64,000 bases of DNA from Acinetobacter calcoaceticus DSM 30006 = CIP 81.8 (GCF_000368965.1 NZ_KB849780.1:310001-374000); one strand, 5' to 3'. Shown: positions 37,037 through 46,200, counted from the stretch's first letter. The notes: generated by a model not told the origin, from the sequence alone. A program made the numbers and translations.

Positions 37037-37486
37037 TTAGGAAAGAGCGTGTTTTTGTCTGCTTTTCCATTTAGGTAAGACTTTTCCTAAATAGGCATCC
37101 ATGCACCAAACTGGTCCAATCAGTAGAAATTGTAAATCTTTAAAGAAAGATGGCTTTTTGCCCTCGATTTTATGGCCATAAAACTGTCCGACCCAAGCAA
37201 CCACAAAAATAGCAATATAAAAACCGATTCCTACAGGTAGGGTGTAAATAAGCCACGCCATAACCACCAGTAAAGCAGCCATTGCAACAGCAAGTACAAG
37301 ATCTAAACGTGCATAAAATACGAGAGTCAGTACAAGTAATAGAGCTGTGAGTAAAGCGCTGAAATGGGCAATGATTCCAATAATAGAAAATAAAATGGCA
37401 GGAACGCAGAGCCAGTGAATTTGTTTATTGGTTGGGTTTTGATGGCTTTCGCTATATTCATCAAACCATTCTGTAATGGATTTCAT
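37037..37486 (-). CDS. Mpo1-like (DUF962) membrane protein
   Basis: A 149-residue protein with about four membrane helices. EYSESHQNPTNKQIHWLCVP near the N-terminus carries the conserved histidines of the Mpo1/YGL010w family, and GHKIEGKKPSF and LIGPVWCMD follow in the C-terminal half. In yeast Mpo1 is an iron-dependent dioxygenase in 2-hydroxy fatty-acid oxidation; bacterial function is unproven. The ATG at 37486 has AAGGAG at 10 bases; a GTG three codons upstream sits too close to it. Confidence 0.82.
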   Translation of the reverse strand: MKSITEWFDEYSESHQNPTNKQIHWLCVPAILFSIIGIIAHFSALLTALLLVLTLVFYARLDLVLAVAMAALLVVMAWLIYTLPVGIGFYIAIFVVAWVGQFYGHKIEGKKPSFFKDLQFLLIGPVWCMDAYLGKVLPKWKSRQKHALS

Positions 37487-38056
37487 TAATGGCACACTCC
37501 TTGTTTTAGCTTTGATTTATTTTTTCTGAGTATATTTTATCCTGTTCTTAAGGTGGTCGACAAGAAACCGGTACTATTCAACTATAGGAACTTGGCAATA
37601 GAAGCTAAAAAAAAGCATGAGAAAAACTTAATGCCTTGCTTATATAAAAAGTACTCAATGTAACCTTAAGAATGATGCAATATTTCAGAATATTTTTTAT
37701 AGGTTGCTAGATGATGAAATCATCAAAAAAAGTGTAATTTTGAGATAGGTGGGAAAATTGTATGAAAAAGCTCTGCTCATCTACTCTAAAAACGCCATAA
37801 ATAGCCCTGATTTTAGAAAAATGGTACTAGGGTAGCGCGAATTTAATAAAGTCGCTCTAAGCGCAATTTAGAAGTGAAATAAGCTTGGGGAAAATAAACG
37901 TACTTTTTTGTGTAAAAAATATTCAAATTTAAGGGTGGGAAGGGGCTAAAAAAGATGATTTTTTTAACCTAAGCTAGAAATTATTTTTATAGTTTAAAAC
38001 ATAAAAAAGCCGCAGAAAAAATTGCGGCTTTTTACATGAACTCTAGAGGCTATAAC
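37487..38056. other. Intergenic region of about 560 bases, no gene seen
   Basis: Both flanking genes point leftward. The stretch is AT-rich and contains only frames of a dozen codons or fewer. The right end holds the rlpA-type terminator at 38003-38033. I see no tRNA, no convincing promoter pair and no repeat. It could hold an unrecognised small RNA or a decayed gene. Confidence 0.5.
38003..38033 (-). terminator. Terminator of the rlpA-type gene
   Basis: AAAAAGCCGCA pairs with TGCGGCTTTTT around an eight-base loop. It lies 24 bases past the stop. Confidence 0.88.
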
Positions 38057-38668
38057 TTATGAAGTTGGACCATCAACACGTTCAATATTTACTTTTGCAG
38101 TTCCCGCATTGGTAATACCAAGACGTTTAGCAGCACCGTATGATAGGTCAAGTACACGATTGCCATGGAAAGGACCACGGTCATTTACTTTTACAACCAC
38201 ACTTTTACCATTGTCTTTGTTGGTTACTCGGATGTAACAGTTCAATGGTAGGCTACGGTGAGCAGCAGTGAGCGCATTCATATCGAATGTGTCACCACTT
38301 GCTGTTTTGCGTCCATGGAATTGACGACCATACCATGAAGCCATGCCAGTTTGGCTAAACTTACGAACAGTATTTGAAGCTACTGTGTTAAGTTTTTCAA
38401 TCACTGAAGGCTCATCTTCAGGGATTTCAATTTTTGCTGCGATCGCTTGACGACGGATTTGATCGCCAGAACGTTCAGTGATTGAAAGACTGTTAATGTT
38501 AGAAAAACGAGAATTAAAATTTTGAGTATCTTTACTCAATACACGAGCTGCTAAATTAGAGCCATCTACATCACTATTTAATGATGATGATTGCACCATT
38601 TCAGCATGCAATGGGGCCATACTTAAACTAGCCGTCAGTGCAAGAACGTATTTCAGCGATAACTGCAT
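38057..38668 (-). CDS. RlpA-type septal-ring lytic transglycosylase family protein
   Basis: A 203-residue protein with a signal peptide ending near LHAEM and a double-psi beta-barrel domain at about residues 105-195: GMASWYGRQFHGRKTASGD, NALTAAHRSLP, VKVNDRGPFHGNRVLDLSYGAAKRLG. The Glu of classical RlpA is not obvious, but the DRGPF signature is present. RlpA proteins cut glycan strands lacking stem peptides at the septum. This protein lacks the lipobox and the SPOR domain of long RlpA, so its localisation may differ. The ATG at 38668 has AGGAG; the longer frame has no support. Confidence 0.85.
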   Translation of the reverse strand: MQLSLKYVLALTASLSMAPLHAEMVQSSSLNSDVDGSNLAARVLSKDTQNFNSRFSNINSLSITERSGDQIRRQAIAAKIEIPEDEPSVIEKLNTVASNTVRKFSQTGMASWYGRQFHGRKTASGDTFDMNALTAAHRSLPLNCYIRVTNKDNGKSVVVKVNDRGPFHGNRVLDLSYGAAKRLGITNAGTAKVNIERVDGPTS

Positions 38669-38944
38669 TTGTATAAACTCCTGAGAACATGTACTTTTTT
38701 CTTTCAGCGATTGACTGAAATTTAAAGTGAACATGTCTGATTATTCACTTTTGCAATTGCTACATTGGGGTGGATAATATTCATCGCTTACGGAGAGTGT
38801 CTAGTCTTTAACGAGAAATCGTTACAAAAAGGGCAAAAACTTACAGTTCTGGGTTAAAAAATAATCAAAAGTGTAACAAGATATTAAATTTGTGTGTATT
38901 GTGACCTATTTAACAAAAATATTTATTGACTTTTACATAACTCA

Positions 38945-38970
38945 TAAAAAAGCTAGCCTATCGGCTAGCT
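38945..38970 (-). terminator. Terminator overlapping the mltB stop codon
   Basis: AGCTAGCC pairs with GGCTAGCT around four bases, and the minus strand continues with six T. The upstream arm and loop include the final mltB codons and stop. Confidence 0.8.
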
Positions 38971-39959
38971 ACCTCAGTGCCTAATAACCATACAGCAGTC
39001 GCATACATACGACTCTTATTATAGGTCGTAATCACTTGAAAATTCGGGTAAGTTAAATAGTAAATTGGTCCGTTATAGTCTTGTAATTGAATAACATTCA
39101 CCATATCCAGATCATCAATTTTAACTAAAGGATTTAATGGTGAGACACCTAGTGTCTTTAATGCACCATATGGAAAAGGCTGAGTTAAATCTTTAGCAAT
39201 AATACTTTCCGGATTTGATCCCGTGTAACGTGCCATAAAGCCGATAGGTTGATCGCGTTGCCATCCTTGTTTTGCTAAGTAGTTTGCGATTGAACCAATT
39301 GCATCTTCCGCAGAGTTTCTTAAATCGATATGTCCGTTACCGTCATAATCGACACCATATTTACTAATATTGCTCGGCATAAACTGTGGATAGCCAATTG
39401 CACCTGCGTAAGAACCTACAATACTATTTGTTGGGTAACCTTCTTTATAAGTCCATGCAATAAGAGCAGCTAACTCATCGCCAAAATATTCAGCACGGCG
39501 AGGGTAGCCAAAAGCAAGTGTGGCTAAGGCATCACGTGTAATAAAAGAACCTTTATTCGAGCCATAACCTGTCTCAACACCCAAAATGCCCAAAATGACA
39601 GCTTGAGGTACACCATATTGTTGTTCAGCGCGGTTTAAAGCATCTGCATATTGGTTTTTAAAACGGATGCCACGTTGAATTGTCCCTTCAACCAAAAACA
39701 TAGAACGATAGTCATACCAAGGTTTGCTTTCCCCTGGACGAGTCATAATATTTAGAATGTTTGGTAAATTCTTTGCACCACTCATGGCTGCATCAACTTG
39801 ATCGCCACTTAACCCATAAGCGCTCATCGTTTTTTGTTTAAAATTTACATAATCAGGATGTGTTGCAAAATCGTTGGCCTGAGCGAAGTGACTTGTACTG
39901 ATTAAACCAGTACACAAAGCGAGCATTTTTAAAGTTTTATTTAAGTGTTGAGACAACAT
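38958..39959 (-). CDS. mltB: Lytic murein transglycosylase B family protein
   Basis: Cuts the glycan strands of peptidoglycan in the periplasm. A signal peptide ends AQA-ND (about residue 28) and lacks a proper lipobox, unlike E. coli MltB. Catalytic Glu lies in GVETGYGSNKG; PRRAEYFGDEL, GAIGYPQFMPSNISKYGVDYDGNGHIDL and the segment after it are typical MltB. It lies 19 bases after rodA, so the two are co-transcribed wall genes. A terminator overlaps the stop. Confidence 0.9.
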   Translation of the reverse strand: MLSQHLNKTLKMLALCTGLISTSHFAQANDFATHPDYVNFKQKTMSAYGLSGDQVDAAMSGAKNLPNILNIMTRPGESKPWYDYRSMFLVEGTIQRGIRFKNQYADALNRAEQQYGVPQAVILGILGVETGYGSNKGSFITRDALATLAFGYPRRAEYFGDELAALIAWTYKEGYPTNSIVGSYAGAIGYPQFMPSNISKYGVDYDGNGHIDLRNSAEDAIGSIANYLAKQGWQRDQPIGFMARYTGSNPESIIAKDLTQPFPYGALKTLGVSPLNPLVKIDDLDMVNVIQLQDYNGPIYYLTYPNFQVITTYNKSRMYATAVWLLGTEVASR

Positions 39960-39978
39960 ATCGTTTTAAAATTCCAGA

Positions 39979-41121
39979 TTATCGATGTGTATGAATGGAC
40001 ATGACTAAACCAAAGGTGGCCATTAAAGTAATAATAGCTGTTCCACCATAACTCATAAAAGGTAAAGGAACACCTACTACAGGTAAAATACCACTGACCA
40101 TTCCCGCATTTACAAATACATAAACAAAAAAAGACAAACCAAAGGCGCCAGCAACTAAACGTCCATAGTTATGGAAGCTTTGTAAACCGATTTGGAATGT
40201 TCTAAAAATAATAGCAAAATAAAGAATAACTAAAATAAGTACACCGATGAGCCCAAATTCTTCGGAATACGCAGCAATAATAAAGTCGGTATGACCTTCG
40301 GGTAAAAAGTGCAAATGTGATTGAGTTCCTTCAAGAAATCCTTTGCCTGAAAAACCACCAGAGCCAATCGCAGTTTTAGATTGAATAATATTCCAACCTG
40401 TACCGAGTGCATCTGCCTCTGGGTCAAGCAACGTTAAAACCCTTTGACGTTGATAGTCGTGTAAAAGAAACTCCCAAGCAATCGGAATGATAATCGCAGC
40501 GCAGGCTCCTGCGGCACTGATCATACGCCATGATAGTCCACTTAAAAATAAAACAAATATGCCGCTTGCTAGTACTAAAAGTGATGTCCCTAAATCCGGT
40601 TGTTCTGCAATTAGTAAAAAAGGAATACCAATTAACATTAATGATAAAACAACTTGTGAAAAGCTAGGGGGAAGAGGTTTACGTGCTAAAAACCATGCAA
40701 TCATCATGGGCATGCCGATTTTCATGAACTCACTGGGTTGGACACTTCCGAAACCAGGAATATCAATCCAGCGCTGAGCACCCATCCGGACTTCGCCAAA
40801 CACCATAACTGCAACAAGTGAAAATAAGCCAAACAAATAAAAATATGGTGAAAAAGCTTGATAGACCTTGGGCGGAATCTGGGCTAGACCAAACATAACT
40901 AAAAAGCCAATACCAAAACTCATGGCTTGTTTACTCACTAACCCTACATCCTGCGCAGAAGCACTATATAGTACGGTTAAACCTAATAGAGCATTTAAGA
41001 GCAGAAATAGGCATAACCAAGGGTCAACATGGAGTTGTTGCCACTTTGACGGTTGCATAGCGGTGCTAAGACCATCTCGAGGAGCTTGGCGTAAAAATTT
41101 ATATTGTGGGCTAGGAGACAT
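39979..41121 (-). CDS. rodA: Rod shape-determining protein RodA (SEDS glycosyltransferase)
   Basis: Polymerises peptidoglycan glycan strands in the elongation machine together with PBP2. The 380-residue protein has about ten membrane helices. GVLILVILYF and the QSHLHFLPEGHTDFIIA segment, with the GTGWNIIQSKTAIGSGG loop before it, are strong RodA motifs; NAGMVSGILPVVGVPLPFMSYGG is the SEDS signature. mltB follows at 19 bases. The usual partner gene mrdA is not in the window. Confidence 0.96.
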   Translation of the reverse strand: MSPSPQYKFLRQAPRDGLSTAMQPSKWQQLHVDPWLCLFLLLNALLGLTVLYSASAQDVGLVSKQAMSFGIGFLVMFGLAQIPPKVYQAFSPYFYLFGLFSLVAVMVFGEVRMGAQRWIDIPGFGSVQPSEFMKIGMPMMIAWFLARKPLPPSFSQVVLSLMLIGIPFLLIAEQPDLGTSLLVLASGIFVLFLSGLSWRMISAAGACAAIIIPIAWEFLLHDYQRQRVLTLLDPEADALGTGWNIIQSKTAIGSGGFSGKGFLEGTQSHLHFLPEGHTDFIIAAYSEEFGLIGVLILVILYFAIIFRTFQIGLQSFHNYGRLVAGAFGLSFFVYVFVNAGMVSGILPVVGVPLPFMSYGGTAIITLMATFGLVMSIHTHR

Positions 41122-41204
41122 GCGGCGTTAACTAAGGTCAATCAGTGCTTGGCGCATGCTAACATAAACGTGGTGAATGGCAATGTATATCAATATTTTG
41201 CAAT

Positions 41205-41231
41205 AAAAAAACCTAGCGAGAGCTAGGTTTT
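41205..41231 (-). terminator. Terminator of the ABC-queF operon
   Basis: AAAACCTAGC pairs with GCTAGGTTTT around GAGA; the minus strand ends in seven T. It closes the four-gene operon at 41249-44437. Confidence 0.88.
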
Positions 41232-41248
41232 CGATAGTCTATTTTTTA

Positions 41249-41899
41249 TTAGTTAAAGAATAAACCATCATGATATTCAGCCATAGCTTTAAGTTCAGTG
41301 CGATTTAAGCTTGGAATCAGTTTGTCGATTGCAATGTGAACGGCTTTTGTTACAGCTGCTGCACCAATATCTGCTGCTTTGCGCTTGATCATGCCAAGGT
41401 CTAATGTTTTATTAAAATCAGACATGAAGTGTTTGATCATCGCATCGCCGAATTGTTTATATAATTCAGCTAAAGCAGCTTTATTAATGTCATTTCCTGC
41501 TTCAAGCTCAGCAAAGTTGTGCTTAAGGTTCGTCACTAAACCTGCATCTAAATTTACGCCTACTTTATATTGACCCTGTGGATCTTTGAATAAGCTTTTT
41601 TCAGAAAACTCTACTGACTGTTTAACCACATCATTTGGCGCTTTGCTTAACAATTGCTTTAAAAGAACAGCAACAGTTGATTTGACATAACCTGCTAGTT
41701 TTTCGGCAGTATCGCGTTTTTCACTTGCAGGAAAATGCTGAACTAACTTAATTAAGACATTATTAATAATTTCTTCATTAAGTTGTAAAGCAATCTTATC
41801 GCGAAGTGGATATAAAGGTTCACTAGAATTTTTATTCGCAATTCCAGTCTGCATATCGTTCAATAAGCCTTCAGAAGGGGTAAAACCAAAAAACGGCAT
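41249..41899 (-). CDS. Protein of unknown function at the end of the ABC-queF operon
   Basis: I do not recognise this 216-residue protein. It has no signal peptide and no membrane helix, and looks all-alpha with a hydrophilic surface (LRDKIALQLNEEIINNVLIKLVQHF; KTLDLGMIKRKAADIGAAAVTKAVHIAIDKL). There are no Cys residues and no motif I can assign. It starts 23 bases after queF and before a terminator, so it is co-transcribed. A role with queuosine synthesis or with the ABC exporter is possible but unsupported. Confidence 0.7.
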   Translation of the reverse strand: MPFFGFTPSEGLLNDMQTGIANKNSSEPLYPLRDKIALQLNEEIINNVLIKLVQHFPASEKRDTAEKLAGYVKSTVAVLLKQLLSKAPNDVVKQSVEFSEKSLFKDPQGQYKVGVNLDAGLVTNLKHNFAELEAGNDINKAALAELYKQFGDAMIKHFMSDFNKTLDLGMIKRKAADIGAAAVTKAVHIAIDKLIPSLNRTELKAMAEYHDGLFFN

Positions 41900-41922
41900 G
41901 GTATATCCTCAAATTATTCGTT

Positions 41923-42735
41923 TTATTGTCGTGCCAATCGAATCGGTTTTGGCATCCATGAAAGATCCGATACTCGGCAAGGGTTAATATCAAGTCCGCC
42001 GCGACGAGTATAAGTTGCATAAACCATCAGCTTTTCAGGCTGTAGATTTTGCCAAATATCGGCAAAGATCTGCTCGACACACTGTTCGTGAAAGCCGTTA
42101 TGCTGACGGTACGAGATAATATAAGCTAAAACACTACGATAACAAGGTTTTTTGCCTTTAAAACGAATAAAAACTGTACCCCAATCCGGTTGTCCCGTGA
42201 CTGGGCAGTTACTTCTTAAAAGATGAGAATACAATTCAACTTCGACTTCTTCACCAGACTCATCAAATTTTAAAAGGCTTGCATCAGGATGCTGCTCTAA
42301 ACGCTCTGGAGTGAGGTCATCAACACAAATACCTTGAGGCTTAGAAATCTCTAAATCATCTACTTGAAATAGGGTTAACTCAACTTTTGCACCTGCCGCC
42401 GCCGAGAGGTCTTTTTCAACAGTTTCAATAAATGATTGTTTAGACTCAAACTGAGTGAAATTAAGACTATTAAAGTAAAGTTTTAATGACTTTGATTCAA
42501 TCAAATTCGGTGAAGATGCAGGTAGCGTAATTCTGCCAATAGCAACTTGCGGGATAGCATGAGCGTTTAACCATGAAATTTCAAAAACATGCCACCAATC
42601 TTTACCTTGTGTGATGCCTTCAATATGCGAGTAGGCTTCACGAGACTGAGCACGAGCAATTGGAAATAAAACATCAGGTTGATAGTTAGTTGGATATTGG
42701 GTTTCTTTACCCAATAAAGACTGTTCGACACTCAT
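41923..42735 (-). CDS. queF: NADPH-dependent 7-cyano-7-deazaguanine reductase
   Basis: Reduces preQ0 to preQ1 in queuosine synthesis, the only known biological nitrile reduction. The 270 residues correspond to the long two-module type. LRSNCPVTGQPDWG holds the nucleophilic Cys and the catalytic Asp, and SYRQHNGFHEQCVE the Glu and His that bind substrate. It overlaps the ABC permease by four bases, so translation is coupled. No other queuosine gene is in the window. Confidence 0.95.
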   Translation of the reverse strand: MSVEQSLLGKETQYPTNYQPDVLFPIARAQSREAYSHIEGITQGKDWWHVFEISWLNAHAIPQVAIGRITLPASSPNLIESKSLKLYFNSLNFTQFESKQSFIETVEKDLSAAAGAKVELTLFQVDDLEISKPQGICVDDLTPERLEQHPDASLLKFDESGEEVEVELYSHLLRSNCPVTGQPDWGTVFIRFKGKKPCYRSVLAYIISYRQHNGFHEQCVEQIFADIWQNLQPEKLMVYATYTRRGGLDINPCRVSDLSWMPKPIRLARQ

Positions 42736-43505
42736 TCACGCATTCCTGAACCACGAGCAAGTAAATAGTAAGCAACTCCGTAAAGTACAACACAGCATGA
42801 TGTCACAATGATTAAAGAGAATGAAACATTCACATCGCTATGACCTAAAATACCGAAACGGAAAGCATTAACCATATAAACAATAGGATTAATTAAAGAA
42901 AGTTTTTGCCAAAAAGGACTAAGTGCACTAATGGCATAAAACACACCACCTAAATAAGTTAAAGGTGTAAGAACAAAGGTTGGAATAATAGAAATATCAT
43001 CAAATGATTTTGCATAGACTGCATTAATAAAACCACCTAATGAGAAAAGAACCGAAGTAATTAAGACGGTATATATAGTTACGAACCAGTTGTGTATGAA
43101 AAGGTCAGTAAAGAACATGCTCATTGCAGTCACAATTGTACCAACTAATACACCACGGCAAATACCACCAATCACATAGCCCCACAAAATAATATGTAGT
43201 GGCACAGGACTCATGATGAGTTCTTCAATGCTTTTTTGGAATTTTACGCTAAAGAAACTGGAAGACACGTTGGCATAACTATTGGTAATGACAGCCATCA
43301 TAATTAAGCCAGGCACAATAAATTGCATATAGCTCACGCCACCCATTTGTCCAATGCGTGAACCAACCAAATTACCAAAAATGACGAAGTACAAACTCAT
43401 TGTAATTGCCGGTGGTAATAAGGTTTGTGGCCAAATGCGTAGAAATCGGCGTACTTCTTTACGAACTATGGTCCAGAGAGCAATTTGCAGTTGGCTAAAA
43501 TTCAT
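42732..43505 (-). CDS. ABC-2 type transport permease (YadH-like)
   Basis: A 257-residue membrane protein with about six helices. FLRIWPQTLLPPAITMSLYFVIFG and LTPLTYLGGVFYAISALSPFW are typical of ABC-2 permeases of the YadH type. It overlaps the ATPase gene upstream and queF downstream by four bases each, so the operon is tightly packed. The exported substrate is not known. Confidence 0.88.
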   Translation of the reverse strand: MNFSQLQIALWTIVRKEVRRFLRIWPQTLLPPAITMSLYFVIFGNLVGSRIGQMGGVSYMQFIVPGLIMMAVITNSYANVSSSFFSVKFQKSIEELIMSPVPLHIILWGYVIGGICRGVLVGTIVTAMSMFFTDLFIHNWFVTIYTVLITSVLFSLGGFINAVYAKSFDDISIIPTFVLTPLTYLGGVFYAISALSPFWQKLSLINPIVYMVNAFRFGILGHSDVNVSFSLIIVTSCCVVLYGVAYYLLARGSGMRE

Positions 43506-44437
43506 TTTGCCTCTCCTTCAAGATTTTTCTCGACCATTTTGACAAATAACTCTTCTAGACGGTTCGATTTATTACGCATACTGTGAACACGAATACCTTG
43601 AGATTCTAATAACTGGAATAGGTCATTCAATGTATGCGCTCTATCCATCGTGACTTCTAAAGTATTGCTATCAATTAAGTTGAACTTGACACCAATAATG
43701 TTTAACTGGAGCGGCCCAATCGGTTCGGCTAAATCGAAGATAAATGATTCTTCATTGAGCTGATTAAGGAAGCTCTTCATGCTGGTATCTTCTTTAATTA
43801 CACCGCGATCAATAATCGCAATGCGACGACACAGCATTTCTGCTTCTTCTAAATAGTGGGTCGTTAAAATAATAGAAGTACCGCTTTCGTTCATTTCGGT
43901 CAGAAAATCCCACATAGAACGGCGTAATTCAATATCTACACCCGCAGTAGGTTCATCTAAAATAAGCAGTTTAGGTTCATGCATCATGGCGCGGGCAATC
44001 ATCAGACGACGCTTCATACCACCAGACAGCATACGTGCTTGTATATTACGTTTTTCCCACAAACCGAGTTTTTCTAAATAATGTTCGGCACGTTTTTCTG
44101 CAATCTTTTTATGGATACCGTAATAGCCAGCTTGAGTGACTAAAATATCGAATGTTTTTTCAAACTGCCCGAAGTTAAATTCTTGAGGAACGACGCCAAG
44201 CTGCTGTTTTGCCAGAGAAGGATGGGTATCGAGGTTGTGCCCAAAAATCTCAACTGTTCCTGAGGTTTTTTTTGTGAGGGAGCTGATAATACCAATGGTT
44301 GTTGATTTGCCGGCACCATTTGGGCCTAACAACGCATAAAATTCACCTTCAGGCACAGTGAGGTTAATACCTTTTAACGCCTGAAAACCATTACGATATG
44401 TTTTGGACAAATCTCTTAAAACCAAAGCATCAGTCAT
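43502..44437 (-). CDS. ABC transporter ATP-binding protein (YadG-like)
   Basis: The 311-residue ATPase partner of the permease. LLGPNGAGKSTTIG is the Walker A motif (about residues 36-47), MLSGGMKRRLMIARAM the signature, and LLILDEPTAGVDIEL the Walker B. The C-terminal 90 residues are the usual extension of this exporter class. First gene of the operon ATPase-permease-queF-unknown. Confidence 0.92.
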   Translation of the reverse strand: MTDALVLRDLSKTYRNGFQALKGINLTVPEGEFYALLGPNGAGKSTTIGIISSLTKKTSGTVEIFGHNLDTHPSLAKQQLGVVPQEFNFGQFEKTFDILVTQAGYYGIHKKIAEKRAEHYLEKLGLWEKRNIQARMLSGGMKRRLMIARAMMHEPKLLILDEPTAGVDIELRRSMWDFLTEMNESGTSIILTTHYLEEAEMLCRRIAIIDRGVIKEDTSMKSFLNQLNEESFIFDLAEPIGPLQLNIIGVKFNLIDSNTLEVTMDRAHTLNDLFQLLESQGIRVHSMRNKSNRLEELFVKMVEKNLEGEAK

Positions 44438-44553
44438 GAAATTCTCACATTATGAAAGAGGGGTATATTTTGAGCGATAATGATTAATAAACCAAGTAAA
44501 ATAGTCGGAATTTTATAAAATTAAGATAAATTGAGAAATTATTATATAAAAGC

Positions 44554-44630
44554 TGGTGCGCCCGGCGGGGATCGAACCCACGACCCCAGGTTTCGGAAAC
44601 CTGTACTCTATCCAACTGAGCTACGAGCGC
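44554..44630 (-). tRNA. tRNA-Arg(CCG)
   Basis: A 77-nt cloverleaf with acceptor GCGCTCG/CGGGCGC (one G-T pair), anticodon loop TTCCGAA giving CCG, T arm GGTTCGATCC and encoded CCA. The anticodon stem CAGGT/ACCTG is perfect. Confidence 0.96.
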
Positions 44631-44643
44631 ATGTGTGGGGCAC

Positions 44644-44672
44644 ATCATAGGAAAAAAACACTTGCAGGTAAA
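44644..44672 (-). promoter_or_regulatory. Promoter of tRNA-Arg(CCG)
   Basis: TTTACC (44672-44667), a 17-base spacer and TATGAT (44649-44644) lie 13 bases before the tRNA. Confidence 0.6.
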
Positions 44673-44731
44673 GCACGAAATACATGCCAAGTGATTTTAA
44701 TGCTTAATTAAACAGCAAGTTGTTCAATATT

Positions 44732-45364
44732 TTATATGCTTTGTGAAAGAAGCTGAATTGAATAGTTAATTGTACGTAAAGATCTTGCAAGTTCCTGAGG
44801 GGGAATGCGTGATTCTTGTAAACTTGTAATCCATTGTACTTGACATAATTTAAGCTCTTGTATTGTTGTAGCTTTCTCTATTTTTTGAACAAGTGGTTTG
44901 GTCATTAGTCCGCAATAATTGCTAAGAGTTTTCATCATTAACTGTTGTATTTCTTCGAAAGAGAGAGGATGAGACGGTATTGTTGGTTGAGAATATCTAG
45001 TACTGGGCTGATCTAAAGTTTTTTGCTCGGAAAGCTGGATTTCTCCAACAAGATGAGCGGAATGCGGTATAGAGCTATCAACAGATTCTTTTTGATTTTC
45101 TTCTACTTTATTTATGGCTGATGTTTTTAGAATAATTTCTTCATTAGTAGATGTTTCGGTAGAGGCGATTGGGGCAATAAGTTCTAAGTTGATAAGCTGT
45201 TGAATCAGCTCTGGAGAAGCAATACGTTTTTTAAATTCACCATTTAAGTTCTGAAAATCTTCATGGTCTATTAAGAGTAATAAACGTCTTTGTTTTGCAT
45301 TTAAAACAATATTGCGTTGTTGAAGCGCAACTCTTCCCAAATTGGTTCGATAAAAACCAGCCAT
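44732..45364 (-). CDS. Protein of unknown function, 210 residues
   Basis: I do not recognise this protein. The N-terminal 70 residues (RNIVLNAKQRRLLLLIDHEDF, then PELIQQLINLELI) resemble a winged-helix-like module found in some bacterial regulators; a polar, Ser/Thr/Gln-rich linker follows (about 70-130) and a C-terminal helical part (FEEIQQLMMKTLSNY; ELARSLRTINYSIQLLS). GGGGA lies 7 bases before the start. No neighbour hints at its role. Confidence 0.65.
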   Translation of the reverse strand: MAGFYRTNLGRVALQQRNIVLNAKQRRLLLLIDHEDFQNLNGEFKKRIASPELIQQLINLELIAPIASTETSTNEEIILKTSAINKVEENQKESVDSSIPHSAHLVGEIQLSEQKTLDQPSTRYSQPTIPSHPLSFEEIQQLMMKTLSNYCGLMTKPLVQKIEKATTIQELKLCQVQWITSLQESRIPPQELARSLRTINYSIQLLSQSI

Positions 45365-45513
45365 TACTTTTCCCCAAAATAAAAAAATAAATCAGACTGT
45401 TCAATCATCTGAGTCGAACAGTACTGTTTTTAATAAAATATAAATGGGATTAACAATAAAACCTAAAAATGACAATATGATGAATAATCTATAAATATCA
45501 TTTGGTTAAAATC

Positions 45514-46200
45514 TTAAAAGGCACTTTCTAATGCTTTTCGAAGATAGACATCAAGCTCATCTTGGCGTAGTAGCCATTGAATATAGTCTTTAGGAAGTTC
45601 AGCAATTGCTGTGCCTTTATGCTTACCAAAGTTAACAGTAGTGGGGATACGTGCTTCTTCAGAAATTCGGTAGAGCTCTTCAATATCTTGAATATTTAAA
45701 TGATAGACAATATGCATCAAAATATTAGCAGTCAAAATAATATCAGCATCGGCACGGTGAGCACCTTTAAGCATTTCCCGAGCTTTGCTGCTGCCTTGAG
45801 AAATCATATAGATGAGTGCTGAGATATTATGAGCCTCTGCATCTGCCCAAACTTTACGAGCTAAAGCCAAAGTACAAATCGGTTTAATATTCGATACATC
45901 AACACCACAACGAGCAATCGCGGCAATATCGTAATCAATATTGTGACCAATAATATAAGTTGTAGTCTCTGGCAATTTAAAAGTTTTATAGTGAGGCTGG
46001 TTTTCTAAATCTGTTTCTAATATGTGGTGTACTGCCATCGCAGCATAAGAGATAGGCGCACCAACCTGATAGAGCTGATCAAACAATTTGCTTTTATCTA
46101 AGGTGAGTTTGCCTTCATTAAGCTCAATCGGGGCATACGCAATTTCAATAGGCAAACCATTTAGTGTATGAGTTTCTGTATCTAAAATAATGGCTTGCAT
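45514..46200 (-). CDS. DnaQ-type 3'-5' exonuclease (ExoX-like)
   Basis: The DEDD exonuclease motifs appear in order: ILDTETHTL (Exo I, about residues 5-13), GHNIDYDIAAI (Exo II) and HRADADIILTANIL (Exo III, with His and Asp). The C-terminal VNFGKHKGTAIAELPKDYIQWLLRQ is the ExoX-type tail. Such proteins degrade single DNA strands in mismatch repair and related pathways. It is a single gene. Confidence 0.85.
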   Translation of the reverse strand: MQAIILDTETHTLNGLPIEIAYAPIELNEGKLTLDKSKLFDQLYQVGAPISYAAMAVHHILETDLENQPHYKTFKLPETTTYIIGHNIDYDIAAIARCGVDVSNIKPICTLALARKVWADAEAHNISALIYMISQGSSKAREMLKGAHRADADIILTANILMHIVYHLNIQDIEELYRISEEARIPTTVNFGKHKGTAIAELPKDYIQWLLRQDELDVYLRKALESAF

